A stretch of 64,000 nt of DNA from Humulus lupulus (Eukaryota > Streptophyta > Magnoliopsida > Rosales > Cannabaceae): assembly GCF_963169125.1 (NCBI RefSeq), contig NC_084797.1, positions 98,853,868 to 98,917,867 on the forward strand, read 5' to 3'. Within the stretch, counting starts at the first letter, position 1. Each line of letters opens with the position of its first letter. A program made the translations under genes and the position numbers. Below are positions 31,888-43,469 of this stretch, in pieces. The notes under the pieces are model-generated. The model searched no databases. It was not told where the DNA came from and worked only from the letters and a program-made list of their open reading frames with translations.

Positions 31888-33480
31888 GTAGTGTTTGGTT
31901 CTTCTTCTTCTACTTCTTATGTGATTACTTGAACTTATTAGATTATTAGATTTGATTTGGTTTTTCTTATTATTTCTAATGTTTCTTAGTATATTGATCT
32001 GAACGAGGATGGGCTATGTATGGAGTTTTGGGTCTCGAATTCCAATTGCCCAGTCTATTCTTTTCACTTTCGAAAGAAGAACCTAACTTTTATTAATTTT
32101 CGTCCTTATTGACTGAGACTATTTCCTCAATACTTTTAATTCTTACTGGGTTTATTGATCTAGCATTGAAATTTTGAAAATGAACATTTCCAGGGATAAG
32201 CTAATAATTGTTTAGCATAAAAAATGGTACTGAAGGCCATTTGAAAAATTGTTTTTAGTATAGGAAACAGTACTAATGTTTGTAAAATAAATGTACAGAA
32301 GGGACAAGATGAAAAGGAGATCACATCAATGAAAATCAACCCTTAATAAATCTTAAATAAACAACTAAATCCAAGCAAGTTGAAAAATAATTATTATTCT
32401 TAACCATTGTTTCAAACTGATTCAAAGTGTCTTCCTGTCTGTTTTTCTTTCCTCCTATTAAGTAGCCTTTACATTGATACTTAATGTAATTAGGGCCTTT
32501 CACAGACGCAAAAACCCTGGTATTTCTGGGAGCATCAAAGGAGCTTATATATCTCTTCAACTAGATAAAAGGGTAACCATTTAAACTCTAGCCATTGCTT
32601 AGTTTATAGCATTTTGCAAATTATCTTGTTAAAAAAATGGCAGCCCTTGTCAATAATTTAATTATCTCTATGTTCTTCCAATTTTACAGTATGAAAATGC
32701 TTGCTAGATATAAGCAGTTATCAAATTCATCGTGTCAGCTTGGATAATAATTATATATGCTTAATTTTCTACTGTTAAAGGTATCTAGATTGAGTGATTA
32801 TCTTCTTCGCCACTTTGCAGCAGTGGTTTAGTGGTTTATAATTATGTTAGGCATTGTTTATTTTTCATAACATTTGTATTTGGGTTGCTAAACTTGTATA
32901 ATTAATTATGATTTATAATTATAATTATGTTGGACTAGCATAATTTTTTCTTTTTTCGTTGAATTAAACATTGTCATGTATGCATGCTGTTTATTGGAAT
33001 GAAAGAATATCAAATGGTTTTTGCATATTTTAATGTCTTTCGTTTTCTTTTTCCTTCATCTAGAAAATTGGGAATTTTTTTTAATGTGTAGCTGTATCAT
33101 ATTAGATGCATTTGTGTTGTGTCTGTAAATGTTAGGAATTGTGGCTTATGTCGTTGCTCCCAGCTTGTTTGTTTAGTTAAACCCTCGTTTGAGTGACTTT
33201 TCTTACCATTGATAAAAATAAGAAGGAATTAAGAGGATACAAAGAATTGCTCATTTGAATACTCATGTCTCACTACTATATGTATATATGAAGAGGGGAA
33301 TCGGATCGATCACATTATTACAATTTTCTTATTGAGACAAAATTACATTTGCTATGAATTTTGTGGTTAGATATATTTTCTGGTGTCTATTTACAATCAT
33401 GAGCACGATCAAATTATCCAATCTTATGCTTGTTCACACACACACATATATATATATGAGTTTTTTTGTTTGGTATACAG
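31888..33480 (+). other. Probable leader intron of UreF
   Basis: T-rich, no genes, bounded by GTAGTG and a pyrimidine-rich end TTTTTTTGTTTGGTATACAG. A (CA)n(TA)n microsatellite lies just upstream of the acceptor (33435-33458). Confidence 0.4.
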
Positions 33481-33488
33481 TTAGAACG

Positions 33489-33509
33489 ATGCCCGATTTG
33501 CAGATTTAA
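33489..33509 (+). CDS. Six-codon upstream ORF overlapping the UreF start
   Basis: ATG at 33489 opens a reading frame for MPDLQI that stops with TAA at 33507-33509. The final A of the stop is the first A of the UreF ATG (sequence TAATG). If the leader is transcribed as inferred, ribosomes meeting this ATG would end exactly at the UreF start, an arrangement suited to reinitiation. Its context (CGATGC) is weak for initiation, so leaky scanning is also possible. Confidence 0.4.
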   Translation: MPDLQI

Positions 33510-34258
33510 TGGAAATAGACATGGAGATTGAAAACCCCAATAATGGTTTTGATTCCTCAGACTCGGCTGCTTTGCAATGGAGCCAATGGCAGCTCTTGGA
33601 TTCCATTCTCCCAACTGGTGGGTTTGCTCATTCTCTTGGTCTTGAGGCGGCAATCCAAGCCCACTTAGTCTCAACTCCTCAACACCTCCAAACCTTTATA
33701 ACTCACCTTTTGGACAACACTGGAAGCTTACTCCTTCCTTATGTGTATTCCGCAGCCATGTCGCCTGATGGGCAGACATGGCACAAACTAGACAAAATGT
33801 TGGATGCCACGCTAACCAATCAAGTGAGTCGAAAGGCATCCGCTGTGCAAGGCTCTGCACTTATGAGGGTGGCTGCTGCCGTGTATTCAGAGATTCAACC
33901 TTGTCTTAAAATCATGAGAGATGCATCTTTGTGCTCGACTTCTGGGAAAGTACTAGTTTGTTTCCACCATGCTCCCATCTTTGGCCTTGTCTGTGGGGTT
34001 CTTGGAATAGATGGTACAACTGCTCAGAGAGCTTACATGTATACGACGATGAGAGATGTGATATCTGCAGCAACAAGGCTCAACTTGGTAGGACCCTTGG
34101 CTGCTGCCGTGTTGCAGCATAGGATGGCCAAGGTTGCTGAAGCTTTGGTGCTTAAATGGATGAATCGAACAGTTGAAGAGTCATGCCAGATTGCTCCTCT
34201 TCTTGATACTGTTCAGGGTTGCCATCCCTACTTGTTTTCTAGACTCTTCTGTTCTTGA
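33509..34258 (+). CDS. UREF: Urease accessory protein F
   Basis: Intronless, intact CDS of 249 residues, close to the usual length of plant UreF (about 240). UreF is a cytosolic chaperone that joins the UreD and UreG proteins on apo-urease and acts as the gate controlling nickel insertion; plants need it to recover nitrogen from urea. The all-helical UreF fold is supported by conserved segments: ILPTGGFAHSLGLEAA near residues 33-48, RKASAVQGSALMR at 108-120, HHAPIFGLVCGVLGI at 153-167 and TTMRDVISAATRLNLVGP at 179-196. The conserved tail HPYLFSRLFCS ends the protein. The start at 33509 is chosen because a second Met lies only four residues later and upstream frames are closed. It is the only clearly functional host gene here and lies between retroelement debris. 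Confidence 0.95.
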   Translation: MEIDMEIENPNNGFDSSDSAALQWSQWQLLDSILPTGGFAHSLGLEAAIQAHLVSTPQHLQTFITHLLDNTGSLLLPYVYSAAMSPDGQTWHKLDKMLDATLTNQVSRKASAVQGSALMRVAAAVYSEIQPCLKIMRDASLCSTSGKVLVCFHHAPIFGLVCGVLGIDGTTAQRAYMYTTMRDVISAATRLNLVGPLAAAVLQHRMAKVAEALVLKWMNRTVEESCQIAPLLDTVQGCHPYLFSRLFCS

Positions 34259-34679
34259 GTCATGAACAAGGCCCAAAATATATTACATTGCAATTTAAGT
34301 TACTAATTCTCTATGTAATTCTTTCTTCTCATGCAAGAGATGATTGAAAAATTCAGTTCCAATACAACAACGATTTGACCCATGTTTTCTCATAAAATTT
34401 ATTTTAATTCGATTGGTATTTATTCATGGTTGATTATCAACAAATGGAGGGCCAATCCAACACAATGCTATCAGCCAGCCTATCACTTTATCTTAGTATG
34501 TTTATGCTCTGTTCTAGTTGTAGCTTCTAGGATAAAGTAGCTGAAAGTTGTCATATTGTTCCACATGTATCATAAACTGCAATGTCTTGTTTCTATTGAC
34601 TTGTTCTCATATGATGGTCTTTGTTTTGGATTTTTTTTTGTGTGCTAATATATTTTGTCTAATAACATTTGAAATTTTA
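34259..34679 (+). other. UreF 3' region
   Basis: AT-rich, non-coding. Several A-rich polyadenylation-like words (AAAATATATTAC at 34274, AATACAACAACG at 34361) lie within the first 130 bp after the stop. No other feature is seen before the MITE at 34680. Confidence 0.4.
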
Positions 34680-35073
34680 GGGTCTTATTGGTTTGCGATT
34701 AGAAAAATGTATTTTTAAAAAGTTAGACTTTGAAATGAAAATCTGAATTTAGTGACTAAAAACATGTTTCTGAAAATATGATTGGTTTAATGTCTGTAAA
34801 CTGTTTTTGAGTTTTAAAAAACTGAGTTTGTGATTGGTATTAAATTTGAATATGTGATTGGTTCAACTGAATTTGAATATTATTTTAATTTTATATATTC
34901 TATATACATAGGTTGTATGATATTAAATTTTGATTTATCAATAGATTTAATTAAGTAAAATTTAATAGAAATTAAAATTTAATAATAGTACATTGATTAA
35001 ATTCATAAATTTGCATCAGTATATATATGTGCTTTATTGCTTCAGTATATATAAATATATATATATATATATA

Positions 35074-35966
35074 TGGGTGCACTTTTAATGGTTATTACCC
35101 ATGAATGGTTACTTTAATATTAACCATTGGATTAAGATCAATGATTCATATTTATAGTTGTTAATTAATATTTCTAAAAATAAATTTTGATTTTTTCAAA
35201 TTTTTGGAAGGGTTACATGATGAAAAATATGTATTTATTATGAAAATATATAATATTGTAAACTTTTTCATTTTTCAAATGTATGTCAATTTCTAAATAT
35301 AACTAGTGTTTCTCATTGGTTGAAAACACCATTAATTATGGCAAAAAAATAAAAATAAATTCGAAATTAATATAGAAAAAAAATATTTACTTGTTGGTGA
35401 CTTGCTAAACCAAGTCACTATGTTGTCACATCATCATAATTGTTAGTACCCATCTATGGGTAGTAACTTGTTGGTGACTTGCTAAACCAAGTCACTATGT
35501 TGTCACATCATCATAATTGTTAGTACCCATCTATGGGTAGTAACCATTGAGAAGTCTTCCATATATATATATGGAATATTTTTCAATGGTTACTACCCCA
35601 TAGATGAGTACTAACAATTATGATGATATGGCAACATAGTGACTTGGTATGACAAGTATAAATATTTTTTTTCTACTTTAATTTCGAATTTGGTTATTTT
35701 TTTGTCATAATTAATGTTATTTCCAATTAATGAGACACTAGCTATATTTAGAAATTGACATGCATTTGAAAAATGAAAAGTTTACAATATTATATCTTTA
35801 TAATAAATAGACATTTTTCGTCAGGTATCCCTTTCGAAAATTTGAAAAAAATCAAAATTTAATTTTAAAAATATTAATTAACAACCATACATATGGATCA
35901 TTAATTTTAATCCAATGATTAATATTAAAGTAACTATCCATGTGTAGTAACCATTAAAATTGCACA
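35074..35966. repeat. Large foldback palindrome, about 890 bp
   Basis: Two arms of about 490 and 400 bp are inverted copies of one another and meet at CCATATATATATATGG (35559-35574). Outer ends are GTGCACTTTTAATGGTTA on the left and its near-complement TAACCATTAAAATTGCAC on the right, set in (TA)n and (CA)n tracts. The left arm is longer because it holds an extra 77-bp copy. It resembles foldback MITEs; transcripts would form a long hairpin. Confidence 0.88.
35390..35543. repeat. Perfect 77-bp tandem duplication in one foldback arm
   Basis: Two units, 35390-35466 and 35467-35543, appear identical base for base. The right arm of the foldback has only one, more diverged, counterpart (about 35590-35665). 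The duplication is therefore young compared with the foldback itself. Confidence 0.92.
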
Positions 35967-36324
35967 CACACACACATATATATATATTGACACACAATAG
36001 AAGCAAGTCACGATGTTTTCTCGTTTTCAATTATACAGGCAAAAGTTTAAAATCAGATTTTGATTTTGTTTTAGGAAATAACTAACCAATCATGAATTAT
36101 TGTGGGTCCTACTTATTTTTAGTTTTTGGAATCATAAAATTGAATCCTAATAAGATACTAATCACACCCTTATATTCCTCTTGTTTCTTTTTGAAACTAT
36201 GACCCTTTTTTCATTAATACTATTTGTTTTTTTTTGGTTAAAAATAGGAAAATAGAGTGATTACTCACCTGATTACCTCCTGGATTCTCTAGTCCTCAAG
36301 AGGATAATTAAGTTTACCCATTAA

Positions 36325-36700
36325 CGGAGTGTTTGGAAAGCCACCTTATGATTGGAATGGAGTGTATTTCGTGGTAATTACTAAATTTGGCATATTTGGT
36401 TAACTAAGTAATTACACATTAACCATGTAATTGGAGGAAATTATAGTGCCCCAATTACATTTTCTAATTCTCATAGAAATTGATAAGAATTGGGTGTAAC
36501 TACTAAATATTATTGATTTTAAATAATAATTATTACATAATATTATTTTACTATATAATTACTATCTGTCTTGCCAAATATGACTATTAATATCACTTGA
36601 TATTCAAACACACATTGTATTTTAAAATAGGGTGTAATTATTATGTTGCGTAATTACTAACCCAATAATTACACAATGACATCTAAACATGTTCTAAAGG
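36325..36700. mobile_element. Possible MITE remnant
   Basis: The left end GGAGTGTTTGGAAAGCCA and the reversed right end AGAACATGTTTAGATGTCA share a GTTTGG/GTTTAG core. Inside, GTAATTACTAA-like words occur in both orientations. No clean target duplication was found. Confidence 0.35.
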
Positions 36701-37013
36701 AAGCTCTATATGGTCGAAGTAACTATCTAAGGAAGAAAAAAGATTATGTTATTGTCCAAAACCACTACATGATGTGACATCATATATTTGTGATAAGGTA
36801 CCACTTATTATGATATAATAAGTGATATTTTAAATTCAATTACACATGAAATGTAAAATTATGTTGTGTTAGATGTGATGAGCTAGCACCTTGACTCCAT
36901 TGATATCAGGTTAGTCTTCCAACATCTCAAGTAAGAATAAGCACATTTTTCGCACGTGTTGCGTGCTTCATGCACACTTCCTTTCCTAACAACTCCTGTT
37001 AGTTCTAAAAAAA

Positions 37014-38895
37014 AAGAAAAGAATTCATTTTGAAAAAAAGTCAAAATTTGGATGGCCAAGGCCCACCTCAATAAATGAGTCTCTCTGTCCTTGTTTATAA
37101 GTGTGTCCACGTATCAAGACTCACTAGCCGAGATACTCATTCTTTCCATAGGTTCTCATCATGACAAGACAAATTCCAGCACTGATGCTCACCCAAGCAT
37201 TTCGTCCGAATAGCTCCTCTCACGGCCTCAAGGACTTTCACTCATTCATGGTTCAATCCTCAAGACATCTTGACTCCACACATACTGGTTGTCCCTTAAT
37301 ACTATATGCCAAACTTGTAGCATACACCAGACTTTTGTCCCTCTCTAGTATAGTGCATTCATCCCATACGTGCATACTAACAAGAGCCACGAATAGCCAC
37401 CAATGCCATATCGTGTTGAGCCTCAAAGCCATTGTCCACCACTTCTCTTGGAGGTCTAGGTCACGTCCTATGCCAATGGCAAACCTACAGGCTAAGGGGA
37501 CTTAAAATAAATAAATAATTAAATAAAATTGAGAGGCCAAGTGAATACTTTTGAAAAAAATATTAGAATTAATTTAGAACAAAGTAGTTTATAATTTATT
37601 TTTTTCAAAATTTGGGGGCCAAAGCCCACCTCAATCTATCAGCCTGTTTGTCCTTGTTTATGAGTGCATCCACGTATTGAGACTCACTAGCCAAGATACT
37701 CATTTTGCCCATAGGTTCTCATCATGACAAGACGAACCCCAACAATGATGGTCTCTCAAGCATTTTCTCTAAATAGCTCCTCTCATGGCCTCAAGGACTC
37801 ACTCATTCACGGTATAATTATCAAAGCATCACGACTCCACACATAGTGGTAGGCCCTCAAGACTATCAGCCAGACTTGTAGCATACATCAAATATATGTC
37901 CCTCTCTAGTATAGTGCAGTCATCCCATGCGTGCATACTAACAAGTCCCACAGATAGCCACCAATGCAATATCGTGTTGAGACTCAAAGCCATTGTGCAC
38001 CACCTCTCTTGAGGTCTAAGTCACGTCTCATGCCATGGCATAAGGGGATTTTAATAAATAAAATTAAGGTGCCAAATCAATACTTTTGAGAATGAAAAAA
38101 AAATGACAAGAATTAATTTTGAAAAAAGTAGTTTGTAATTTTTTTTTTCAAAATTTGGGGGCCAAGGCCCACCTCAATCAATTAGTTTCTTTGTCCTTGT
38201 CTACGAATGCATCCACGTATCGAGACTCACTAGCCAAAATACTCATTCTGTCCACAGGTTCTCATCATGAAATGACAAATCCCAACACTAATACTCACCC
38301 AAGCATTTGGTCTGAATAGCTCTTCTCATGGCATCAAGGACATTCACTCATTCATGGTCTGATCCTCAAAGCACCATGACTCTACACACAGGCACATAGC
38401 GAGTAAAGGAAACCCCACTAAAATTATAAAATATTATTTATATAATATTAAATGAATATAAGTATTGAGAATAATATAAATCAATTTACTAAACATATAA
38501 AATAAGCCCCCACTCAAGAATTAGCCCCATAATTTAAGATGATCTGAAAATTCAAGAATCATTAACTTTCATAAGGGGAAAACTTCCACCGAGAAGGAAC
38601 TTAGAACTTTTGATAATTGTTAATTATGTGTTTATATGTTTAAACCCTCACTGCAAATAATTGATGGCTCCGTCACTGTCACACAGTGGTAGACCCTCAA
38701 GACTATCCGCCAGACTTGTAGCATGCATTTTTCTGTCCCTCCCTAGTGTAGTCATCCCATGCGTGCATACTAACAAGTCCCACAATAGCCATCAATGCCA
38801 TATTGTGTTGATACTCAAAGCCATTGTGCACCATCTCTCTTGGAGGTCTAGGTCACGTCCCAAGCCAATGGAATACCTGCAAGCTAAGGGAAACA
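37014..38895. repeat. Tandem repeat, about 550-bp unit, three copies
   Basis: Aligned by GGCCAAGGCCCACCTCAA, the units start near 37054, 37617 and 38160 (periods 563 and 543). Each holds the same ordered words, for example TACTCATTCTGTCCATAGG, GTGCATACTAACAAG and AGGTCTAGGTCACGTC. Copies differ by many substitutions and short gaps. The third copy is split by a 295-bp insertion. No reading frame is kept between copies, so it is probably non-coding. I do not recognise the family. Confidence 0.85.
38392..38686. mobile_element. 295-bp insertion with CACACAG duplication
   Basis: Interrupts the third 550-bp unit. The 7-bp word CACACAG stands at 38385-38391 and again at 38680-38686, as expected for a target duplication. 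The insert is AT-rich with a block AAGCCCCCACTCAAGAAT, ends with GATGGCTCCGTCACTG, and shows no evident inverted termini. Class unknown. Confidence 0.6.
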
Positions 38896-39059
38896 TACTT
38901 ACGAAGTTCAAGTGGTTCACTTTGACGCACTATCAAGTTAGTCTGATAATGTCCATAAATCATCCTACTCGTGGAGACATACAAGTCTCTTCATGTTCCT
39001 TGAAAGCCCGTTGTACAAGTGCACCATGACCACTAGTAGCTCACTGGCTGGTGGAAAGC

Positions 39060-40530
39060 TTATACCAAACTACTCCTTCTAAAAAGCATTATGAGCTTTT
39101 ACTGTTATGCCAATATGTATGATTTGGCTTTGAAGATATGAATTAATAAATACAAAATCTTTAAATCTCCAATGTATGATCCATCATTGCATCCATTGAC
39201 TTTTAAGTATGAGGTATTTCATTTTCATTATTTTCTAGAACATCATTGAAGATAATTACAAAATGTTATTGTCATACAAACTAGGTAGCAACATGCACAA
39301 CAACATACACACCAACCTAACTTGTAACGTGCCTACAAAACTTGCTCGTTACATTGCGTATCTGATCGGTTAGTAATTAGAAAATTGTATTTTTAAAAAT
39401 AGTAATTATAAAATAAGAATTTGGATTTAATATATGAAAACATATTTATGAAATGCTTGTAAAAATGTATCTTTTCCATTTTCCCAGTACCTGGTTATAA
39501 AAACTCTCATTTGCAAAAGTACATGGCACATATCACTTGTATAAATTAGTCTTATGCTTCCAACTTTGCAAAAGTATTAGCTCTAGATAGTTTTAACAAT
39601 GAAAGACTAGAAAGAACCAATAAAATAAGGGATAACTTGAGAAGTACCTAATTTTAAGATTTATTAATCAAAATTAGCCACTAAATATATTTAGTTTAAT
39701 ATTATCCATTTGTGTAATCACATTTCCATAATACCGCATGAAAAGTACAATTCAGTTGTCAGTGTTTGAGCAGAAAAAAAGCAGAAAAATGGTATAACAG
39801 GAATAATAACTAAAATATTGGGTATAAAAAGAAAAGTTTCGAAATATGGCTACAAATGAAAGAGAGTCACTTAAAATTAATACCCTACGTACTTTTTACT
39901 TTATAATTTTGGCCACATATATATCTTTTATCTACTTTTTGTTGTAATTGTTTGTACTTAATGATTAAATGCATACTTTATAGTGATATTACACCTCTTT
40001 CTTGACGAAGAGGTGGTCCCAAGTTTGATTTTTATCCAGAATGTATAAAAAATAAAAAATAGTAAATTAGTTAAATATAATAATTATGTTGTTTTACATA
40101 ATGTGATATAAAATACTTAACAATTTTACTTAAGTTGAAGTGAAAATATGAGTTTATATTGTATAAATCTATATTTGACTTTTTGAGTCTAAAGTAATAT
40201 AATGAGATATCGAAACACCCCAAAAGCTAGTTTGGGAACATTTGAAGTTGATTTGGCATGAAAACGGTGAGGTTGACTAGAAATGTGTTTTTAACAGGTA
40301 TTATTTTATTTGTTAAGCATTATAACAACGCGCCTCTATAAAATGGGACTTTTAGACTTTAGTTTTGATCACACCTTTCAATTATCTTTCCAACTTCCCT
40401 TTCTAGCTCTCCAAGATCACTCATTCTCCCTGTGAAACTCATCAATAAGTACTTGACTTATATGAGTTTCAAGTCTTGTTATATCCCAATCTTCGTTGCA
40501 CCATTGTAAAAACCCCAAGCATCTCCCTAG
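39060..40530. other. AT-rich spacer
   Basis: No gene. A TATA-like CTATAAAATGGG at 40334 followed by a pyrimidine-rich stretch (40380-40440) may be the promoter end of an old LTR, but no boundaries can be drawn. Confidence 0.35.
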
Positions 40531-40535
40531 TATTT

Positions 40536-42699
40536 TGTAACGCCTTGCTAATTAAGGACCATTACCATGTGTGTTTAAAATTAGTGTTGGACTCGCTAAA
40601 CGAGTCATTTGGACTAAAACATGTGATTAAGCCATTAAGGGTTCAGGTATTAGAAAATTTTGGTCAAGAAGTAAACATTTCCATTAAAAATAACTTTAGT
40701 CTTTACATGGGTTCCAAAATACAAGTTTAAAATTTTGTTACAACTCAGGGATTACAAAATAAGCTAGCCTAAGCGGCAAAACAAGGTCCAACCCTAGTTC
40801 CCCTGCGATATTTTGGTCGCGGCGGTCGAGCGGACTGCATATGTACATGTCATCTCTAATGCTCTCCAACTCATGGCTGGCCAAGCTTCTCCTTACCCTT
40901 ACTAGCACCACAAAGCACCCGTGAGCCAAAAGACTCAGCAAGAAAACATATTAACAAATTTAGATAGTCCACAGAACATAACAACATGCTTAACAGTAAT
41001 AAATGGAACCAAGCATACACACTGTACAAGTAAGTGACCATAGGGTCACACAAGTGCGTGTCGCACTCCCATTCATTCATATGGCATCCGAGATAGTCAA
41101 GTTCATAATGCACTCCCGAGGTGGCCTAGCCATAACAGCCTATGCTCAACGCGCATAATTCCGATCACGGCTTATAAATCGAGCCTTGGAAACCCTCAAC
41201 TTATAAACCAAACCCCTTTGTAACCAAATATACCCTCCACTAGCAGGTCGAGCTTTAATCAGATGCAACAAACAGATTCTCGGCTTATAAATCGAGCTTC
41301 CTAGTCAGAACAAACATCCACATTATACATTCATCATACACATAGATACAATGCATTACAGTATACTCAAACAGATATACACATGCATAATTATAATCAT
41401 GCTCATTAGCTGAGCCCGAGCCCTAATCACGTTTACATTTAACAAATGGGCCAAGCCCCAATCATATTAAATTAATAGCTGGTCCAAGCCCCAATCATAT
41501 TACATCAATAATTGGGCCAAACCCCAATCATGCATCTCACACATCAAGTGCAATTTTATTACCTTTGGTCCGAGTGTAAGCAATTAGGCAGGCAAGTACG
41601 ACTCCCGAGAACGATCCTCTTCTGAGCCCTAGCAGTAACCTAGTCACAACCCACAAATAACATTCTCATTACTATTCGATTCCATACTTGAACCCTGAGA
41701 CCAATCCTGTGCTCTCTGGACCTCCAATTCCCCCACACAGGGTGGTGAAATCATCCCAAATGAGTTTAAAACCCTAAATAACATATCATAAGCAGTACCA
41801 ATACCTCAAGAACCAAACTAAATCTCTAACCCAAATCAAAACCCATCCCTTGGTTTAAAATTCTTCAAAAAAACTTAAACCATGACAAGAATCACCAAAG
41901 AAACAGAGTATAATCTTACCTCACTGAAGAACCACGCCCCTTATCTTCCTCCTACATGAAATCCCAACTTAAACCTTCAATTTCCAAGCCTTTCCTTCTC
42001 CAAAAATAAAAACCTCACCAAGTGAAAGAGAAAGAAAGGGAGTAATGAGAGAGAGAGAGAGAGGGGGCTGTTCTATTTCTTTGTGTTACTGTGTTCTGAG
42101 AAGCTTCAAGTGACTAAGTCACTACCTAGATAGGAAAGGACCAGTATACCCCTTGCCCCCTAATGCCCTCTCCAATGCCCTCAAGGGCAAATGAGTCTTT
42201 TACCCCGCCTTTTCCCGCTAATCATAATTAGCGCCACATAAATTTTCGTTATCTCTAATTTCCTCAAATGATTACCAAAAAATTTCCCATTACCTGATAA
42301 ATCCCGGTAATGTGCTAAATTATTAAAATACCCCTAGGCTCACCCCAAGCTGGGTATTTGACCCCGTTATGACTAAACCGCTAACTTGCTCCCTAGGATC
42401 GCCTCGTGCCGGATAACCCAAATATATCCACATAATAATGTGGTCTCAATCATAAAACACACATATATTCAAATATGCCATCAACGGGCAAAAATTACGA
42501 AAATGTCATTCTAATAAGAAATGGGTCCCCATGCATGCTTAATACACCTAAACATGCCAATATAGTGATATTATAATATTACTCACATAATTCATATAGT
42601 CATGCATAAAATCACAAATACGCACATAATATTAAATTATAGCCCTCCTGGCCCCCTAATCAAGGTACTAAGCTATATTAGGGTAATTGGGGCGTTACA
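40536..42699 (-). mobile_element. 3' LTR of Tekay-2 (2164 bp)
   Basis: Left copy. It is shorter than its partner mainly because a block of about 226 bp corresponding to 48881-49106 is missing at 41754-41757. Otherwise it aligns throughout, including repeated AGTCGAGC/TTATAA words and a GA tract at 42046-42065. Confidence 0.92.
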
Positions 42700-42714
42700 A
42701 TTATCCCCTCCTTA
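42700..42714 (-). other. Polypurine tract of Tekay-2
   Basis: On the minus strand AAGGAGGGGATAAT immediately precedes the 3' LTR (TGTAACGCC...), the expected plus-strand primer. Confidence 0.8.
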
Positions 42715-42736
42715 CATAAATTTCATCCTCGAAATT

Positions 42737-43469
42737 TTACCTGAACAGCTTGGGATACTGATCCTGCATGGTTGACTCCAATTCCCATGTTTCCTCCTCG
42801 ACCTTGTTGTTCCTCCATAATACCTTAACTAAAGATATGGTTTTATTCTTCTGGACCTTGTCTTTTCTGTCTAATATCTGGACTAGCTGCTCCTCATAAG
42901 ATAAGTCTGTCTCCAGCTTCAGATCTTCATAACTCAGTACATGAGCTTCATTAGATACATACTTTCGCAACATCAAAATATGGAACACGTTATGCATGCC
43001 CAACAATGCTGGAGGTAAGGCCAATCTATAAGCCACCTGACCGATCCTCTCTAGGATCTCAAAAGGTCCTACAAACCTAGGGCTCAACTTGCCCTTCTTT
43101 TGAAACCTCCTCACCCCCTTTCGTGGTAAGACTCTAAGGAAGACATAGTCTCCCACTTGGAACTCCACGTTCATGCGCTTCAGATCTGAGTAGCTTTTTT
43201 GTCTACTCTGTGATGCGAGCATCTAAGCTCTAATTTTCTCGATAGCCTCAATGGTCCTCTGAACTGCTTTAGGACCCAAGTATCTCTGTTCACCCATCTC
43301 ATCTCACTGAATGAGTGATTTTCATTTCCTACTATACAACATCTCATAAGGAGCCACTCCTATGGTCGCATGGTAGCTGTTGTTGTAGAAAAACTCTATT
43401 AGAGGCAAATACTTGCTCCAAGACCCTTCAAAGTCCTGTACACATGCTCTCATCATGTCGTCCAGTTTC
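42737..43469 (-). pseudogene. Tekay-2 integrase C-terminus with chromodomain
   Basis: The intact piece 43222-42737 has a GPY/F module (SPRFVGPFEILERIG, residues 47-61) followed by a linker. The chromodomain, about residues 112-160, contains LVKVLWRNNKVEEETWELE. Chromodomains in these elements are thought to guide insertion to heterochromatin by binding modified histone H3. The aromatic Trp residues of the fold are present. The upstream part (43223-43469) continues integrase, with stops at about 43220 and 43310. Confidence 0.88.

Larger units (their letters stand above)
34680..36169. mobile_element. Tourist-like MITE carrying an internal foldback
   Basis: The ends GGGTCTTATTGGTTTGCGAT and (right end reversed) GGGTGTGATTAGTATCTTAT match at most positions over about 24 bp. 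They are flanked by TTA at 34677-34679 and 36170-36172, as in PIF/Harbinger-type MITEs. At 1.49 kb it is long for a MITE because another inverted-repeat element (35074-35966) sits inside. It starts 420 bp after the UreF stop codon. Confidence 0.65.

Noticed and set aside
31737..31949. 70-residue plus-strand frame upstream of UreF
   Set aside because: It runs through the proposed splice donor into a T-rich intron-like stretch and has no recognisable domain. A leader exon is the simpler reading.
34680..36169. CRISPR-like or satellite array downstream of UreF
   Set aside because: The repeats are two inverted arms plus one 77-bp duplication, with no regular spacer pattern, and the context is plant DNA.
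37161..37505. 114-residue frame in the 550-bp repeat
   Set aside because: The other two repeat copies do not keep the frame, so coding is unlikely.
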